From positions 78,501 to 142,500 of the forward strand of contig JAAOOA010000638.1 of assembly GCA_012861695.1 (NCBI GenBank): a stretch of 64,000 nt of DNA, written 5' to 3'. The notes beneath the pieces are model-generated. The model did no database searches. It saw only the letters and a list, made by a program, of their open reading frames with translations, and had not been told where the DNA came from. Numbering within the stretch: position 1 is the first letter of the stretch; each line of letters begins with the position of its first letter. Shown here in pieces: positions 41,871 through 52,879 of this stretch. This DNA comes from Trematomus loennbergii (lineage: Eukaryota; Chordata; Actinopteri; Perciformes; Nototheniidae). A program made the translations under genes and the position numbers.

Positions 41871-42160
41871 GAAGTACCAGAGTGTAGGAATACTCTGTTA
41901 CAGTAAAAGTACTGCATTCAAAATGTTCCTTAAGTAAAAGTATAAAAGTATTCTCATCAAAATATAGTGAAAGTAGCGACAGTAAAAGTAGTCATTGTGC
42001 AGATTGGTCCATTTCAGAATAATATATATGATATGTTTTATAATGATTGATCATGAAAGTGTTCTCAGAGCTGGTAAAGGTGCAGCTAGTTTGAATGACT
42101 TTGCAGGGTAGCTTGTGGATTTACTCCAGGTGGAACTAAAGTCTGATTTAACACTTGACA
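41871..42160 (+). mobile_element. Family R1 fragment without its array
   Basis: It runs from AGAAGTACCAGAGTGTAGGA to ACTAAAGTCTGATTTAACAC and matches the post-array body of the element at 33342. Both termini are missing. Confidence 0.75.
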
Positions 42161-42474
42161 ATTATAGATGTTTTTATTTTAAGTAAATTCAGATTGAACA
42201 TAGTAAATTACTTATAGTGAAAACAACCCTTGAATGATGAGATAGTAGACTAAAACCTTTAGGAATCCAAAGTATAACATATAATAAGTACCCTGTATCA
42301 AGGTTGATGCAAAACAAGTGACATTTGACCTTTTTAGAGAGATTTAGAAGAAAAAAAGTACAGACGCACTCACCTCTGGGTACATTGGGTGTATTTGCCA
42401 TATCTCTGAACCCATGGTCGATTTGGGTGATTGACACCACTTTGCATTACCTGATTTGCTTTGCAATCAAAATC

Positions 42475-42740
42475 ATAAGATTCAAGATGCAAGGCTTTTA
42501 TTGTCATGTGTACATAGCTACAGTCTAGATATGATCATGGAAATCTGAGGTCACAGGCTCCTCCAACAGTGCAACACAATAACACAGATAATAGTGCAAG
42601 TTAATACAACTAAAATAGAATATAGTGGAAATAGTGCAGAATAGTCTATATACAAGTAATTGGAATATTGATATATATATATGAGTTGCAACAGATGAAC
42701 GTTATGGATGTTCTTTCAAAAGTTACAGAGTTACTCAGCT
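42475..42740. mobile_element. Family G element copy
   Basis: It opens AAGATTCAAGATGCAAGGCT, then TTTATTGTCATGTGTACATA and AGGCTCCTCCAACAGTGCAA. The middle has AATAGTGCA-type repeats and the end has TATATATATATGAGTTGCAA. Parallel copies are at 62735 and, in reverse, 57395. The tail resembles that of a non-LTR retroelement (GACAATAAAGCCTTGAATCT on the other strand); the family is unassigned. Confidence 0.65.
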
Positions 42741-43330
42741 AATGGTTGATGGTCGTTGTTATTACATAATCTAATGCTCATGCTGCACATATAGGAACGC
42801 GTTATGAAACCCAATGGAAGAACAAAAGGAGACCTAGCAATAAAGAGAATGGCAGAACAGACGCTTGACATTTGGAGAGGTGTGTAAATGATGATGAAAG
42901 GAGCGCTGGCTTGATGTCTGTGAACCTCGAGACATCCAGAGAAAACACTTACAATTTCAGGCCTTTTCTTTTTTTAATGCTCTTCCCTAAATCACCTTAA
43001 GTCCTCAAGTTCAAGTTTGATGTCAGAAAATACAGCGAACTTCTTGTAGTGTCAAACATCCCCAGATAATATAACATACATACATTAGAGGTGTGTCTGG
43101 TACATGTGTTCATTATTCATTCTCCTGTGAAAGAAGCTGTTACTGTGTGTTATTTGATGCTACGCTAACTTTTTTTTAATTGTAGGGTCGCTCAAAATCA
43201 TGCTAAGGAATTTAAAACTATCACTACAGAAGAGCTGCAAATAAAGGAAGTATGGTGATTTTGTTTTGCAATCAGAAAGCCATTTACAGATAGAGTTTCC
43301 CAAGAAATCTGAGCTTCAACAGTGAGAGAA
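42741..43330. other. Unannotated stretch
   Basis: No recognised family, array or gene. Confidence 0.4.
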
Positions 43331-43334
43331 ACTG

Positions 43335-43430
43335 CCTCAGATGTTAGCCTTAGCAGACCATTTACATGCACTAAAACCTATAGAACACACTACAGGAAAG
43401 GGATATCCCAAAAAGCATAACAGGGCCTCT
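43335..43430. mobile_element. Family C right end
   Basis: GCAGACCATTTACATGCACT leads to AAAAAGCATAACAGGGCCTC and then TTAA at 43431-43434. It matches the right end of the copy at 55060-55148. The left end is not identified. Confidence 0.7.
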
Positions 43431-43506
43431 TTAAAGGCAGAGATAAATCAATAAACAACAACTACTTTCTTTTCAATGTGTGAAGCAGAACCAGAGAGAT
43501 GGCCTC

Positions 43507-44815
43507 TACAAGTAGAAAGTACTCAGATCTTGTACTTGAGTAAAAGTAGAAGTACTCAGATCTTGTACTTGAGTAAAAGTAGAAGTACTCAGATATTGTA
43601 CTTGAGTAAAAGTAGAAGTACTCAGATCTTGTACTTGAGTAAAAGTAGAAGTACTCAGATTGTGTACTTGAGTAAAAGGAGAAGTACTCAGATCTTGTAC
43701 TTGAGTAAAAGCAGAAGTACTCAGATCTTGTACTTGAGTAAAAGTAGAAGTGCTCAGATCTTGTACTTGAGTAAAGTAGAAGTACTCAGGTCTTGTACTT
43801 GAGTAAAAGTAGAAGTACTCAGATCTTGTACTTGAGTAAAAGTAGAAGTACTCAGATCTTGTACTTGAGTAAAAGTAGAAGTAATCAGATCTTGTACTTG
43901 AGTAAAAGCAGAAGTACTCAGATCTTGTACTTGAGTAAAAGTAGAAGTGCTCAGATCTTGTACTTGAGTAAAAGTAGAAGTACTCAGGTCTTGTACTTGA
44001 GTAAAAGTAGAAGTACTTAGATCTTGTACTTGAGTAAAAGTAGAAGTACTCAGATCTTGTACTTGAGTAAAAGCAGAAGTACTCAGATCTTGTACTTGAG
44101 TAAAAGTAGAAGTACTCAGGTCTTGTACTTGAGTAAAAGTAGAAGTACTCAGATCTTGTACTTGAGTAAAAGTAGAAGTACTCAGATCTTGTACTTGAGT
44201 AAAAGTAGAAGTACTCAGATCTTGTACTTGAGTAAAAGTAGAGTACTCAGGTCTTGTACTTGAGTAAAAGTAGAAGTACTCAGATCTTGTACTTGAGTAA
44301 AGTAGAAGTGCTCAGATCTTGTACTTGAGTAAAAGTAGAAGTACTCAGGTCTGTACTTGAGTAAAAGTAAAAGCACCAGAGTGTAGGAATACTCTGTTAC
44401 AGTAAAAGTCCTGCATTCAAAATGTTCCTCAAGTCAAAGTAGAAAAGTATTATCATCAAAATATAGTGAAAGTAGCGACAGTAAAAGTAGTCATTGTGCA
44501 GATTGGTCCATTTCAGAATAATATATATGATATGTTTTATAATGATTGATCATGAAAGTGTTCTCAAAGCTGGTAAAGGTGCAGCTAGTTTGAATGACTT
44601 GTATACTGCAGGGTAGCTTGTGGATTTCTCCAGGTGGAACTACAGTCTGATTTAAGAGATGATATATTTCACATCATTCATCCACATCTGTGAAGTAACT
44701 AAAGGTATTAAATACATGTAGTGGAGGAAAAGTACACCATGTACCTCTGAATTGTAGTGGAGTAGAAGTATGAAATAGCATAACATGGAAATACTCAAGT
44801 AAAGTACAAGTACCT
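43507..44815 (+). mobile_element. Family R1 element with a 33-bp array, termini missing
   Basis: It starts within the array (43507) and continues through the family body (ATACTCTGTTACAGTAAAAG at 44389 to AATACTCAAGTAAAGTACAAG at about 44810), then breaks off before the terminal CATCTCTG. Compared with the complete copy at 33342, the array is over three times as long while the body is nearly unchanged. Confidence 0.85.
43517..44372 (+). repeat. 33-bp minisatellite, about 26 units
   Basis: Units of AGAAGTACTCAGATCTTGTA type. Variants (AAGCAGAAG, GAAGTGCTCAG, GTCTTG) recur in a fixed order, which shows that multi-unit blocks were duplicated. Open frames at 43476-43802, 43793-44020 and 44024-44263 are repeat artefacts. 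Confidence 0.95.
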
Positions 44816-44978
44816 TAACATTATTAATGTTCGCTCTGTATCCATCTGTACGGTGAGTATCTGCAGAGAGAAGCAGTGGAGCAGTATCTGTTCTCTCCAT
44901 TAACATAGCCAGCAGCTGTGAAAGGGCGAGCGCCTGAAGATTCATCAGAATGTCACCGTACGCCACATTAGCCCTGAC

Positions 44979-44979
44979 A

Positions 44980-45065
<86 letters not shown>

Positions 45066-45203
45066 CACTCTTGCTCTTGTAGCCACAACACGAGCGACCC
45101 TGTTGAAGCCAGGGTCAAACTGAGCATCATCTCATTCCAACAAGTCACACAGGTTGGGAACAAGTGTGTGTGTGTGGTGTGTGTGTGTGTGTGTGTGTGT
45201 GTG

Positions 45204-45266
<63 letters not shown>

Positions 45267-45288
45267 TGTGTGTGTGTGTGGTGTGTGT
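44979..45288 (+). repeat. CA and GT microsatellites facing each other
   Basis: A CA run at 44979-45061 and a GT run at 45163-45288 are separated by about 100 bp. On one strand they are complementary and could form a large stem-loop. Cysteine/valine frames here are artefacts. Confidence 0.95.
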
Positions 45289-45918
45289 GAGTTTACATCA
45301 TACACTGTACAAAGTAAGTGGAATGTCTGAGGTCACACATTGGCTTGTTGAGGACAAAGGCCTTACGTTTGCGATTACTGTTGACATAACCGCGCTAACT
45401 TAGCAGCTAATGTTAATAATAATAATAATTGTAATACATGTTATTTAGATAGCACTATTCCTGGTGCTCAAAACGCTTAAATGTTAGCGCTAGCAAGCGA
45501 GGTGCAGTACATCTAAATTATGAACGACACCCTTGATTGACTTATAGCCTTTATATAATGTTAACTGGTGAATTGTAAAATAGTTCACAGCAGTACATTA
45601 TGTTAAAATTAGCTTTAAAGACCAATAGCAGGGATATAGGGGATATCTTATCTTAGTTAGCCGATCAAGCAACAGCTTTTTTTCGCTGCAATTGCCACAT
45701 TGTTCAGTGTTTGATTGACGTTCATGCAGCCTACTCATTGCATAACCGTCCAGACTTTCTTTTTGTTCCCTGACTTGATGTTTGTTTGACTGAAAGACAA
45801 ATAGAGGTCTACCAACACCTGCCTTTCTGCTCTGAAGCAACCTTCAGCACATCAAAGACGTCTGGGTGTGCTCTGCAGCAGCCTTCCTAAATCATTAACC
45901 ACTCTCTTTAATCTCACA

Positions 45919-45967
<49 letters not shown>

Positions 45968-46120
45968 ACACACACACACACACACAGGCTGCATCAGTGA
46001 TTTCAGCTTCATCAGAGCCAGGATCACAGAAGTGACTGCATGTTTTATATTTTATATTCTTGCATCGATTCAGTTGTCTTGTGTCTTATTTTCAATTTCA
46101 CATTCAACAACATCTTTTTT
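45289..46120. other. Mostly unannotated; LINE-like tail and CA run
   Basis: Near 45418-45480 an AATAATAATAATTGTAATAC run leads into TTTAGATAGCACTATTCCTG, a probable minus-strand LINE/SINE tail. A CA run lies at 45914-45986. No gene is seen. Confidence 0.5.
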
Positions 46121-46121
46121 A

Positions 46122-46260
46122 CATTACATTACATTTAGCTGACGCTTTTATCCAAAGCGACTTACAATAAGTGCTTTTCATTGCTTTACATTAACATGAT
46201 GACCAAGCACTTCTTGTATTAACTAGTTGTCTCTCCAGGACATTAACCATTACTTGCCTT
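46122..46260 (-). mobile_element. Rex1-like LINE 3' tail
   Basis: ACATTACATTACATTTAGCT followed by GACGCTTTTATCCAAAGCGA and CTTACAATAAGTGC. It is the inverse of the Rex1-like tail at 19400-19470. Confidence 0.8.
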
Positions 46261-46678
46261 TCTACTGTGTTAACAAATGCAAGGGTTAAATACTGTTACC
46301 TACAGACTGAGCCAGGCTTAGGTCATGGTCTAGAAATGAAGTGTAAAAGGCTTTAATGGAGACAAATTCACTCAAGACTCCTGCACTTAGAGTCCACTCT
46401 GAGCACTAAAAGCTTCCTCTGGATAGCGACTCTGTGCACAGACCCCTTTTAAAGCTGCGAAGAAGCGAGAGAGAAGTGATGGACACAGTTGTTCAGAGAC
46501 AGAAAAATAACCGAGGGTAAAGGTGTCGTTCATAACTGCCCCGCACCTCCCACATGAGTGAGTAGGAGAGAACAGCGTGGATATATCTATGGATCATACG
46601 ATGACAAACTCGCCAGCAGCCCACGCTGATTCTGCAGGATTGACACTGCTGGCAACTTGTACGCCATGACATGATGAG
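46261..46678. other. Unannotated stretch
   Basis: No recognised family, array or gene. Confidence 0.4.
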
Positions 46679-47817
46679 CAGAGAGATGGCACAAGTACAC
46701 ACGTCCTTTACTCGAGTAGAAGTACAGATACTCCTGTTTAAAAATACTCTAGTAAAAGTAGAAGTGCTGACTAAACCTCTTTACTCAAGTAAAAGTAAAG
46801 AAGTATGGCCATAAAAAAAAGTACCCATAACTAGCAGCTGTTTTAAAGAGTACCTGACCTCCCTTTATATTAATAGAACAATAATGTCATGAATGTTTCC
46901 ATGCTGAACAACGGCAACATGACAACGTTTTCATTGGTCCCTCTTCTTTAGAGAAGACCAGGAAATGATGGATACACGGATCGTGTTCAAATCAATAGGC
47001 ACGCAATGACTCTAAATAATAATGATCACGCCACCAAACACACATTCAAACTAAAGGAACCAGCCTGTTTGGAAAATGTGAGAAGTAGAAAGTACAGGTA
47101 TTTGTGTTCAACATGTAAGAAGTAGAAAGTACAGGTATTTGTGTTCAAAATGTAAGAAGTAGAAAGTACAGGTATTTGTGTTCAAAATGTAAGAAGTAGA
47201 AAGTACAGGTATTTGTGTTCAAATGTAAGAAGTAGAAAGTACAGGTATTTGTTCAAATGTAAGAAGTAGAAAGTACAGGTATTTGTGTTCAAAATGTAAG
47301 AAGTAGAAAGTACAGGTATTTGGTTCAAAATGTAAGAAGTAGAAAGTACAGGTATTTGTGTTCAAAATGTAAGAAGTAGAAAGTACAGGTTTGTGTTCAA
47401 CATGTAAGAAGTAGAAAGTACAGGTATTTGTGTTCAAAATGTAAGAAGTAGAAAGTACAGGTATTTGTGTTCAACATGTAAGAAGTAGAAAGTACAGGTA
47501 TTTGTGTTCAAAATGTAAGAAGTAGAAAGTACAGGTATTTGTGTTCAACATGTAAGAAGTAGAAAGTACAGGTATTTGTGTTCAAATGTAAGAAGTAGAA
47601 AGTACAGGTATTTGTGTTCAACATGTAAGAAGTAGAAAGTACAGGTATTTGTGTTCAACATGTAAGAAGTAGAAAGTCAGGTATTTGTGTTCAACATGTC
47701 AGAAAGTCAAAGTAAAAAGTTGTCCGAAAAATAAGTAGTGGAGTATAGTACTGATACTAGAAACATGTACTTAAGTACAGTAACGAAGTATTTGTACTCC
47801 ACTACTTCCCACCTCTG
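46679..47817 (+). mobile_element. Family A hAT-like element, longest copy
   Basis: It starts CAGAGAGATGGCACAAGTAC and ends CCACTACTTCCCACCTCTG, both family termini. Between them lie the conserved block (CCTCCCTTTATATTAATAGA, CATTGGTCCCTCTTCTTTAG) and a 37-bp array. The flanking octamers (ATGATGAG and AATAGAAG) do not match convincingly. It is over 300 bp longer than the copy at 12552, mostly owing to the array. Confidence 0.83.
47085..47700 (+). repeat. 37-bp minisatellite, about 17 units
   Basis: Units contain GTAAGAAGTAGAAAGTACAG, then GTATTTGTGTTCAA and ACAT or AAAT. Several units have lost one to five bases, which breaks frames. The frame at 47219-47437 is an artefact. Confidence 0.93.
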
Positions 47818-48180
47818 AATAGAAGTGATATAATGCACACTGACATAAAGCAGAGAGTTCTTTCACACCAGCCGGCTCACTTAGTGAAATAGCAGCATGC
47901 TGTGTGATGTGTGCAGGGACAAATCATGTCGAGAAAATGTTCACTTCACAGATGCCAGCGTCAGATAATAAGCATGACATGTCCCTGACAGCAATTAGTG
48001 AGTCCGTTGTGTCACGTTGTATCGCAGTGATTAATCTCGCCATTATTACTTCCACTATCAACAAGTTATTGTTTATACCAATTATATCTCATCAAAGGCT
48101 ACATTTTACAGGTGTTTTGCTCAAGATAAACTTAGATTGTTTTGTGTGATATAAAGCAGAAAGCACAGCTACTTTTTAAT
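47818..48180. other. Apparently unique stretch, candidate conserved non-coding DNA
   Basis: No repeat is seen. About 47940-48080 is non-repetitive (GATAATAAGCATGACATGTC, then CAGTGATTAATCTCGCCATT), including homeodomain-like TTAAT cores. Regulatory function is only a possibility. Confidence 0.35.
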
Positions 48181-48184
48181 GTTT

Positions 48185-49170
48185 GACATATTATGCTAAT
48201 GTTCCGGTGTATATCAGTATGTAGTGTCTCTACTTTAAAGAGTCCCTCCTGCTGATGTTCGGTGTATATCAGTATGTAGTGTCTCTACTTTAAAGAGTCC
48301 TCTCCTGCTGATGTTCGGTGTATATCAGTATGTAGTGTCTCTACTTTAAAGAGTCCTCTCCTGCTGATGTTCAGGTGTATATCAGTATGTAGTGTCTCTA
48401 CTTTAAAGAGTCCTCTCCTGCTGATGTTCAGGTGTATATCAGTATGTAGTGTCTCTACTTTAAAGAGTCCTCTCCTGCTGATGTTCAGGTGTATATCAGT
48501 ATGTAGTGTCTCTACTTTAAAGAGTCCTCTCCTGCTGATGTTCAGGTGTATATCAGTATGTAGTGTCTCTACTTTAAAGAGTCCTCTCCTGCTGATGTTC
48601 AGGTGTATATCAGTATGTAGTGTCTCTACTTTAAAGAGTCCTCTCGTGCTGATGTTCAGGTGTATATCAGTATGTATGTCTCTACTTTAAAGAGTCCTCT
48701 CCTGCTAATGTTCCGGTGTATATCAGTATGTAGTGTCTCTACTTTAAAGAGTCCTCTCCTGCTGATGTTCAGGTGTATATCAGTATGTAGTGTCTCTACT
48801 TAAAGAGTCCTCTCCTGCTGATGTTCAGGTGTATATCAGTATGTAGTGTCTCTACGTTAAAGAGTCCTTCCTGCTGATGTTCAGGTGTATATCAGTATGT
48901 AGTGTCTCTACTTTAAAGAGTCCTCTCCTGCTGATGTTCCGGTGTATATCAGTATGTAGTGTCTCTACTTTAAAGAGTCCTTCCTGCTGATGTTCAGGTG
49001 TATATCAGCATGTAGTGTCTCTACTTTAAAGAGCTCTCCTGCTGATGTTCAGTGTATATCAGTATGTAGTGTCTCTACTTTAAAGAGTCCTTCCTGCTGA
49101 TGTTCAGGTGTATATCAGTATGTAGTGTCTCTACTTTAAAGAGTCCTCTCCTGCGTTCAGGTGTATATAA
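48185..49170 (+). mobile_element. Family C remnant with 57-bp array, about 17 units
   Basis: It opens ACATATTATGCTAATGTTCC, a family C left end, then the tandem units (GTGTATATCAGTATGTAGTG). Units are more diverged than at 23046, with missing bases (AGAGTCCTTCC, TTCGGTG). It ends near 49165. The open frame at 48367-48690 is an artefact. Confidence 0.9.
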
Positions 49171-49940
49171 AATAAAAATGTGTAAATAAATGATCACTGT
49201 TCACTGATAGAGAGCAGACAGTGGATTAAAATGCCCTTCACACCATCTTTTCTGCATTGGATCGAACTTTTGGGAAAATATTAAAATGACGACTTCCCCC
49301 AGGGCCAAAGACCTCCAGAGTCCCTCAGTTAGGGTGGTGTTAATTGGATGGCAGTCATTTAATTCATTCATTGCTGATTTAATTTGGAATATGCACCATA
49401 ATAATAACACCTGAAAATCATAAGAGACACACAGCTTCCCCTCCAGTATTACCTGTGTTTGAAGTTGTGTTGTGTAGAAGTGTGGAGAACTGTTTTTGTC
49501 TCTGAGAGGCAATGTGTTTTGCAGCCTGCAATCAATACAAATAAAATATCAGGATAGAAATAAAGATCCCCGGTAGAGAGACCTTGTGTTGAAACCAAGT
49601 GTAAGCCTTTATTGTGTTAGTCCTAGAAGAAGTAAAGGACATTTTCTACTTCAGAGTTGTTTTGTACTGCAGTGAGTATGATGTGAATTTATAATAATTC
49701 AATATTATATAGGTTTCCTAACTACAAAATGTTCTCAGACAGAAGGGTGTCGCCTTGACCATCGTCTGGCAATTATCATATGGATGTTAGGGTTGTTATT
49801 AACATGCTTTACTTCCCCCTACCTTTCTTAAGACTGTCATGTTCATTTCCTATATGAATGAATCCTCTTCCTGTGTCTCTTCCCCGTATAAAGTCATTGC
49901 TTTTCTGTGTAACTTGGTCAGATTTTTTAGCACACATTGG
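49171..49940. other. Apparently unique stretch, candidate conserved non-coding DNA
   Basis: No repeat is recognised. The block 49250-49420 (GGTGGTGTTAATTGGATGGC, then CATTCATTGCTGATTTAATT) is non-repetitive. Frames of about 100 codons on the minus strand lack protein features. Confidence 0.35.
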
Positions 49941-50270
49941 TGCAGGTTATCTGTCCTTCCAGCTGGAAATAAGATTGATTCTGTTAAATGCTATAATTCT
50001 TTATTACATTGCATGTTACTTGTTAGACGCTTTTATCCTATAATGTGGACAATCCCCACAGGAGCAATTTGGGGTGAAGTGTCTTGCCCAGGGACACAAC
50101 GACATGCTGACTGCAGTGGGGTTTGAACCTGTGACCCCCCTGATCCGAACACCAACGCACAATACCCTGCGCCACACGCCTCCTATTAAATCCGTATAAA
50201 TAACAAAACTTTGGTTTAAGCTTATATATTTGTTCTTTTCTTACCAGGTGATTAGTGTAGAATTCCCACC
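49941..50270. repeat. Duplicated segment carrying a SINE insertion
   Basis: CTGTCCTTCCAGCTGGAAAT and TTCTGTTAAATGCTATAATTC before the SINE, and ATAACAAAACTTTGGTTTAAG after it, match 51690-51790, where the same flanks are joined directly. This segment is therefore a filled site and 51690 an empty one. Confidence 0.7.
49996..50184 (-). mobile_element. tRNA-derived SINE with Rex1-like tail
   Basis: On the minus strand it starts GGAGGCGTGTGGCGCAGGGT (A-box-like TGGCGCAGG), then has GGTCACAGGTTCAAACCCC (B-box-like). Next come GTTGTGTCCCTGGGCAAGAC, CACTTCACCCC and a GGATAAAAGCGTCTAAC end like a Rex1 tail. The central GGGCAAGACACTTCAC block is common to fish SINEs. The frame at 50038-50319 merely crosses it. 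Confidence 0.8.
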
Positions 50271-50840
50271 ACAGTGAGTTTAACAAGGATTCTGCCAGCT
50301 TGCTCTGAAAGTTGAACAAAGGCAGGAGAGATGGGAAATGTAGTTCAACAGGTTATGACTCTTTGAACGTAATGGAGCGCAATTGTGGAGAATAATCCTG
50401 CTGTATGCTGCTGGGTATCGGTTGAAAGGAGTTGCACATACCTCTGCAAAGGTTTGAGATCCAAGCACTTTGAAATGGCCCCGGGCTCCTGGACATCGGG
50501 GGGCGTTTGATTTGTCTCCGTTAGGAAATCGACACTCAGGTTAGGTCAAGGCAGCAACACACAGCCTTTCATCCAACCCCCAAACGTCCTCTGGCCCCAC
50601 AACTCCTCTACAGCCTCCAGAGAGGTGAAATAAAAAGCTGAAACTGTAAGTGGTTCATCGATAGCAACGCTGCTCCACATGCAGCTGATTGCAGCTTGCA
50701 GCACTTTGAGAGACTCTGAGCAGGCTATACGCTGCTAATTTAGACTGAAAAACCTTTAAAGAAAGGCAGCCGAGCTAAACTGTTAGCCACCGCGACATTA
50801 CATCTTATTACCATAAACACTTGAAGACGTTTAATCATTA
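50271..50840. other. Unannotated, apparently unique stretch
   Basis: No recognised family or array. Short minus-strand frames show no domain. Confidence 0.4.
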
Positions 50841-50844
50841 GCCT

Positions 50845-51605
50845 GAGTCTTCATCACGTCTTCATCATGAGCCTGAGTCTTCATCATGAGCCTGAGTCTG
50901 TCATCACGTCTTCATCATGAGCCTGAGTCTTCATCATGAGCCTGAGTCTTCATCATGTCTTCATCATGAGTCTGAGTCTTCATCATGAGCTGAGTCTTCA
51001 TCATGAGTCTGAGTCTTCATCATGTCTTCATCATGAGCTGAGTCTTCATCATGAGCCTGAGTCTGTCATCACGTCTTCATCATGAGCCTGAGTCTTCATC
51101 ATGAGCCTGAGTCTTCATCACGTCTTCATCATGAGTCTGAGTCTTCATCATGATCCTGAGTCTTCATCAGAGCCTGAGTCTTCATCATGTCTTCATCATG
51201 TCTTCATCATGAGCCTGAGTCTTCATCATGTCTTCATCATGAGTCTGAGTCTTCATCATGTCTTCATCATGAGCCTGAGTCTTCATCATGTCTTCATCAT
51301 GAGTCTGAGTCTTCATCATGTCTTCATCATGAGTCTGAGTCTTCATCATGTCTTCATCCTGAGTCTGAGTCTTCATTCATGTCTTCATCATGAGTCTGAG
51401 TCTTCATCATGTCTTCATCATGAGCCTGAGTCTTCATCATGTCTTCATCATGAGTCTGAGTCTTCATCATGTCTTCATCATGAGCCTGAGCTTCATCATG
51501 TCTTCATCATGAGTCTGAGTCTTCATCATGTCTTCACCATGAGCCTGAGTCTTCATCATGTCTTCATCATGAGTCTGAGTCTTCATCATGTCTTCATCAT
51601 GTCTC
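50845..51605 (+). repeat. 30-bp minisatellite, about 25 units
   Basis: Units combine GAGTCTTCATCATGTCTTCA and TCATGAGCCT or TCATGAGTCT. The first third is irregular (15-bp half units, ATCACG variants); from about 51185 it is a regular alternation. With a 30-bp period the frame at 51101-51625 stays open, but its SLHHVFIM-type repeat has no gene context and is an artefact. Confidence 0.95.
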
Positions 51606-51669
51606 CTTCCTGTTTCTCAGTATAAGCTTCCTGTATTTTAATGTAATCGTGGGTCAAATACTTGTACTA

Positions 51670-51800
51670 CACGTTACTTGAACTACGACCTGTCCTTTCA
51701 GCTGAAATAGATCAAGTCTGTTGAATGCTTTGACTTTATTAATAACACAACTTTGTTTTAAACTTCTATTATTCCTTCATTTCTTACAAGAAGTTGATTT
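51670..51800 (+). repeat. Empty-site paralogue of the segment at 49941
   Basis: It contains CTGTCCTTTCAGCTGAAATA, then TCTGTTGAATGCTTTGACTT, TATTAATAACACAACTTTG and CATTTCTTACAAGAAGTTGA, in the same order as 49945-50265 but without the SINE. Confidence 0.65.
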
Positions 51801-52278
51801 ATTGTGTGTCAGCTTAATCTGCATTTGCGAACATGTGTACAAAACTGAAACCAGCACTGCAGTTTATGGAGCACAACCCAAACAATGTGGGTAAAAATGA
51901 GATTAAAAAAACGGTCTACTTTTAATAAAACTGTGCAAAAAAATCGAGCCATTGTATTGCAAAACTCCTCTCTCCATGCAGCAAAGACAAATCTGTAGTA
52001 AAATATAACTGACTCACCAAGACACACTCTTCACTTTTATGCAATGAAAGTTGTTTGTGAACTTTTGCCTTTTTTAAACACCTCCGTATTGACAGCCTCA
52101 TTTTCCCCGAATACCTGTGGCGAGGGAGGTAACACCCGCACAAAGGGGGAGAGGATAACAAATGGTGGTGCGTACGGATGGAGAAATGGGGGACAAGCTA
52201 ATCCTGTTAGCCTGCTAATCGCCGTGAATACAAGGTCCCGGGACACTGGATGTTAGACACAGGAACCTGCACCCTCAG
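51801..52278. other. Unannotated stretch
   Basis: No recognised family, array or gene. Overlapping short frames on both strands at 51809-52256 show no domain. Confidence 0.4.
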
Positions 52279-52279
52279 C

Positions 52280-52879
<600 letters not shown>

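Larger units (their letters stand above)
41574..42444 (-). mobile_element. Family B element, rearranged and truncated
   Basis: It starts after TTAA (41570-41573) with CCTGTTAAGCCCGGAGCCTG and runs in reverse order compared with copy 1: CTCGAAAATGACATTCC, then GTAAATTCAGATTGAACAT. It is interrupted at about 41809-42160 by a SINE head and an R1 fragment, then resumes with the same AAATTCAGATTGAACAT block, so a part is duplicated. It runs on through TACCCTGTATCAAGGTTGAT and breaks off near 42444. The frame at 42189-42440 is chance. Confidence 0.7.

Noticed and set aside
50085..50184. Possible tRNA gene on the minus strand (A-box and B-box-like motifs)
   Set aside because: No complete cloverleaf is evident, and it runs directly into SINE body sequence with a LINE-like tail; a related copy is at 55757.
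51101..51625. 174-codon frame with histidine/serine-rich repeats
   Set aside because: A product of the 30-bp minisatellite; frames are open on both strands and no gene context is present.
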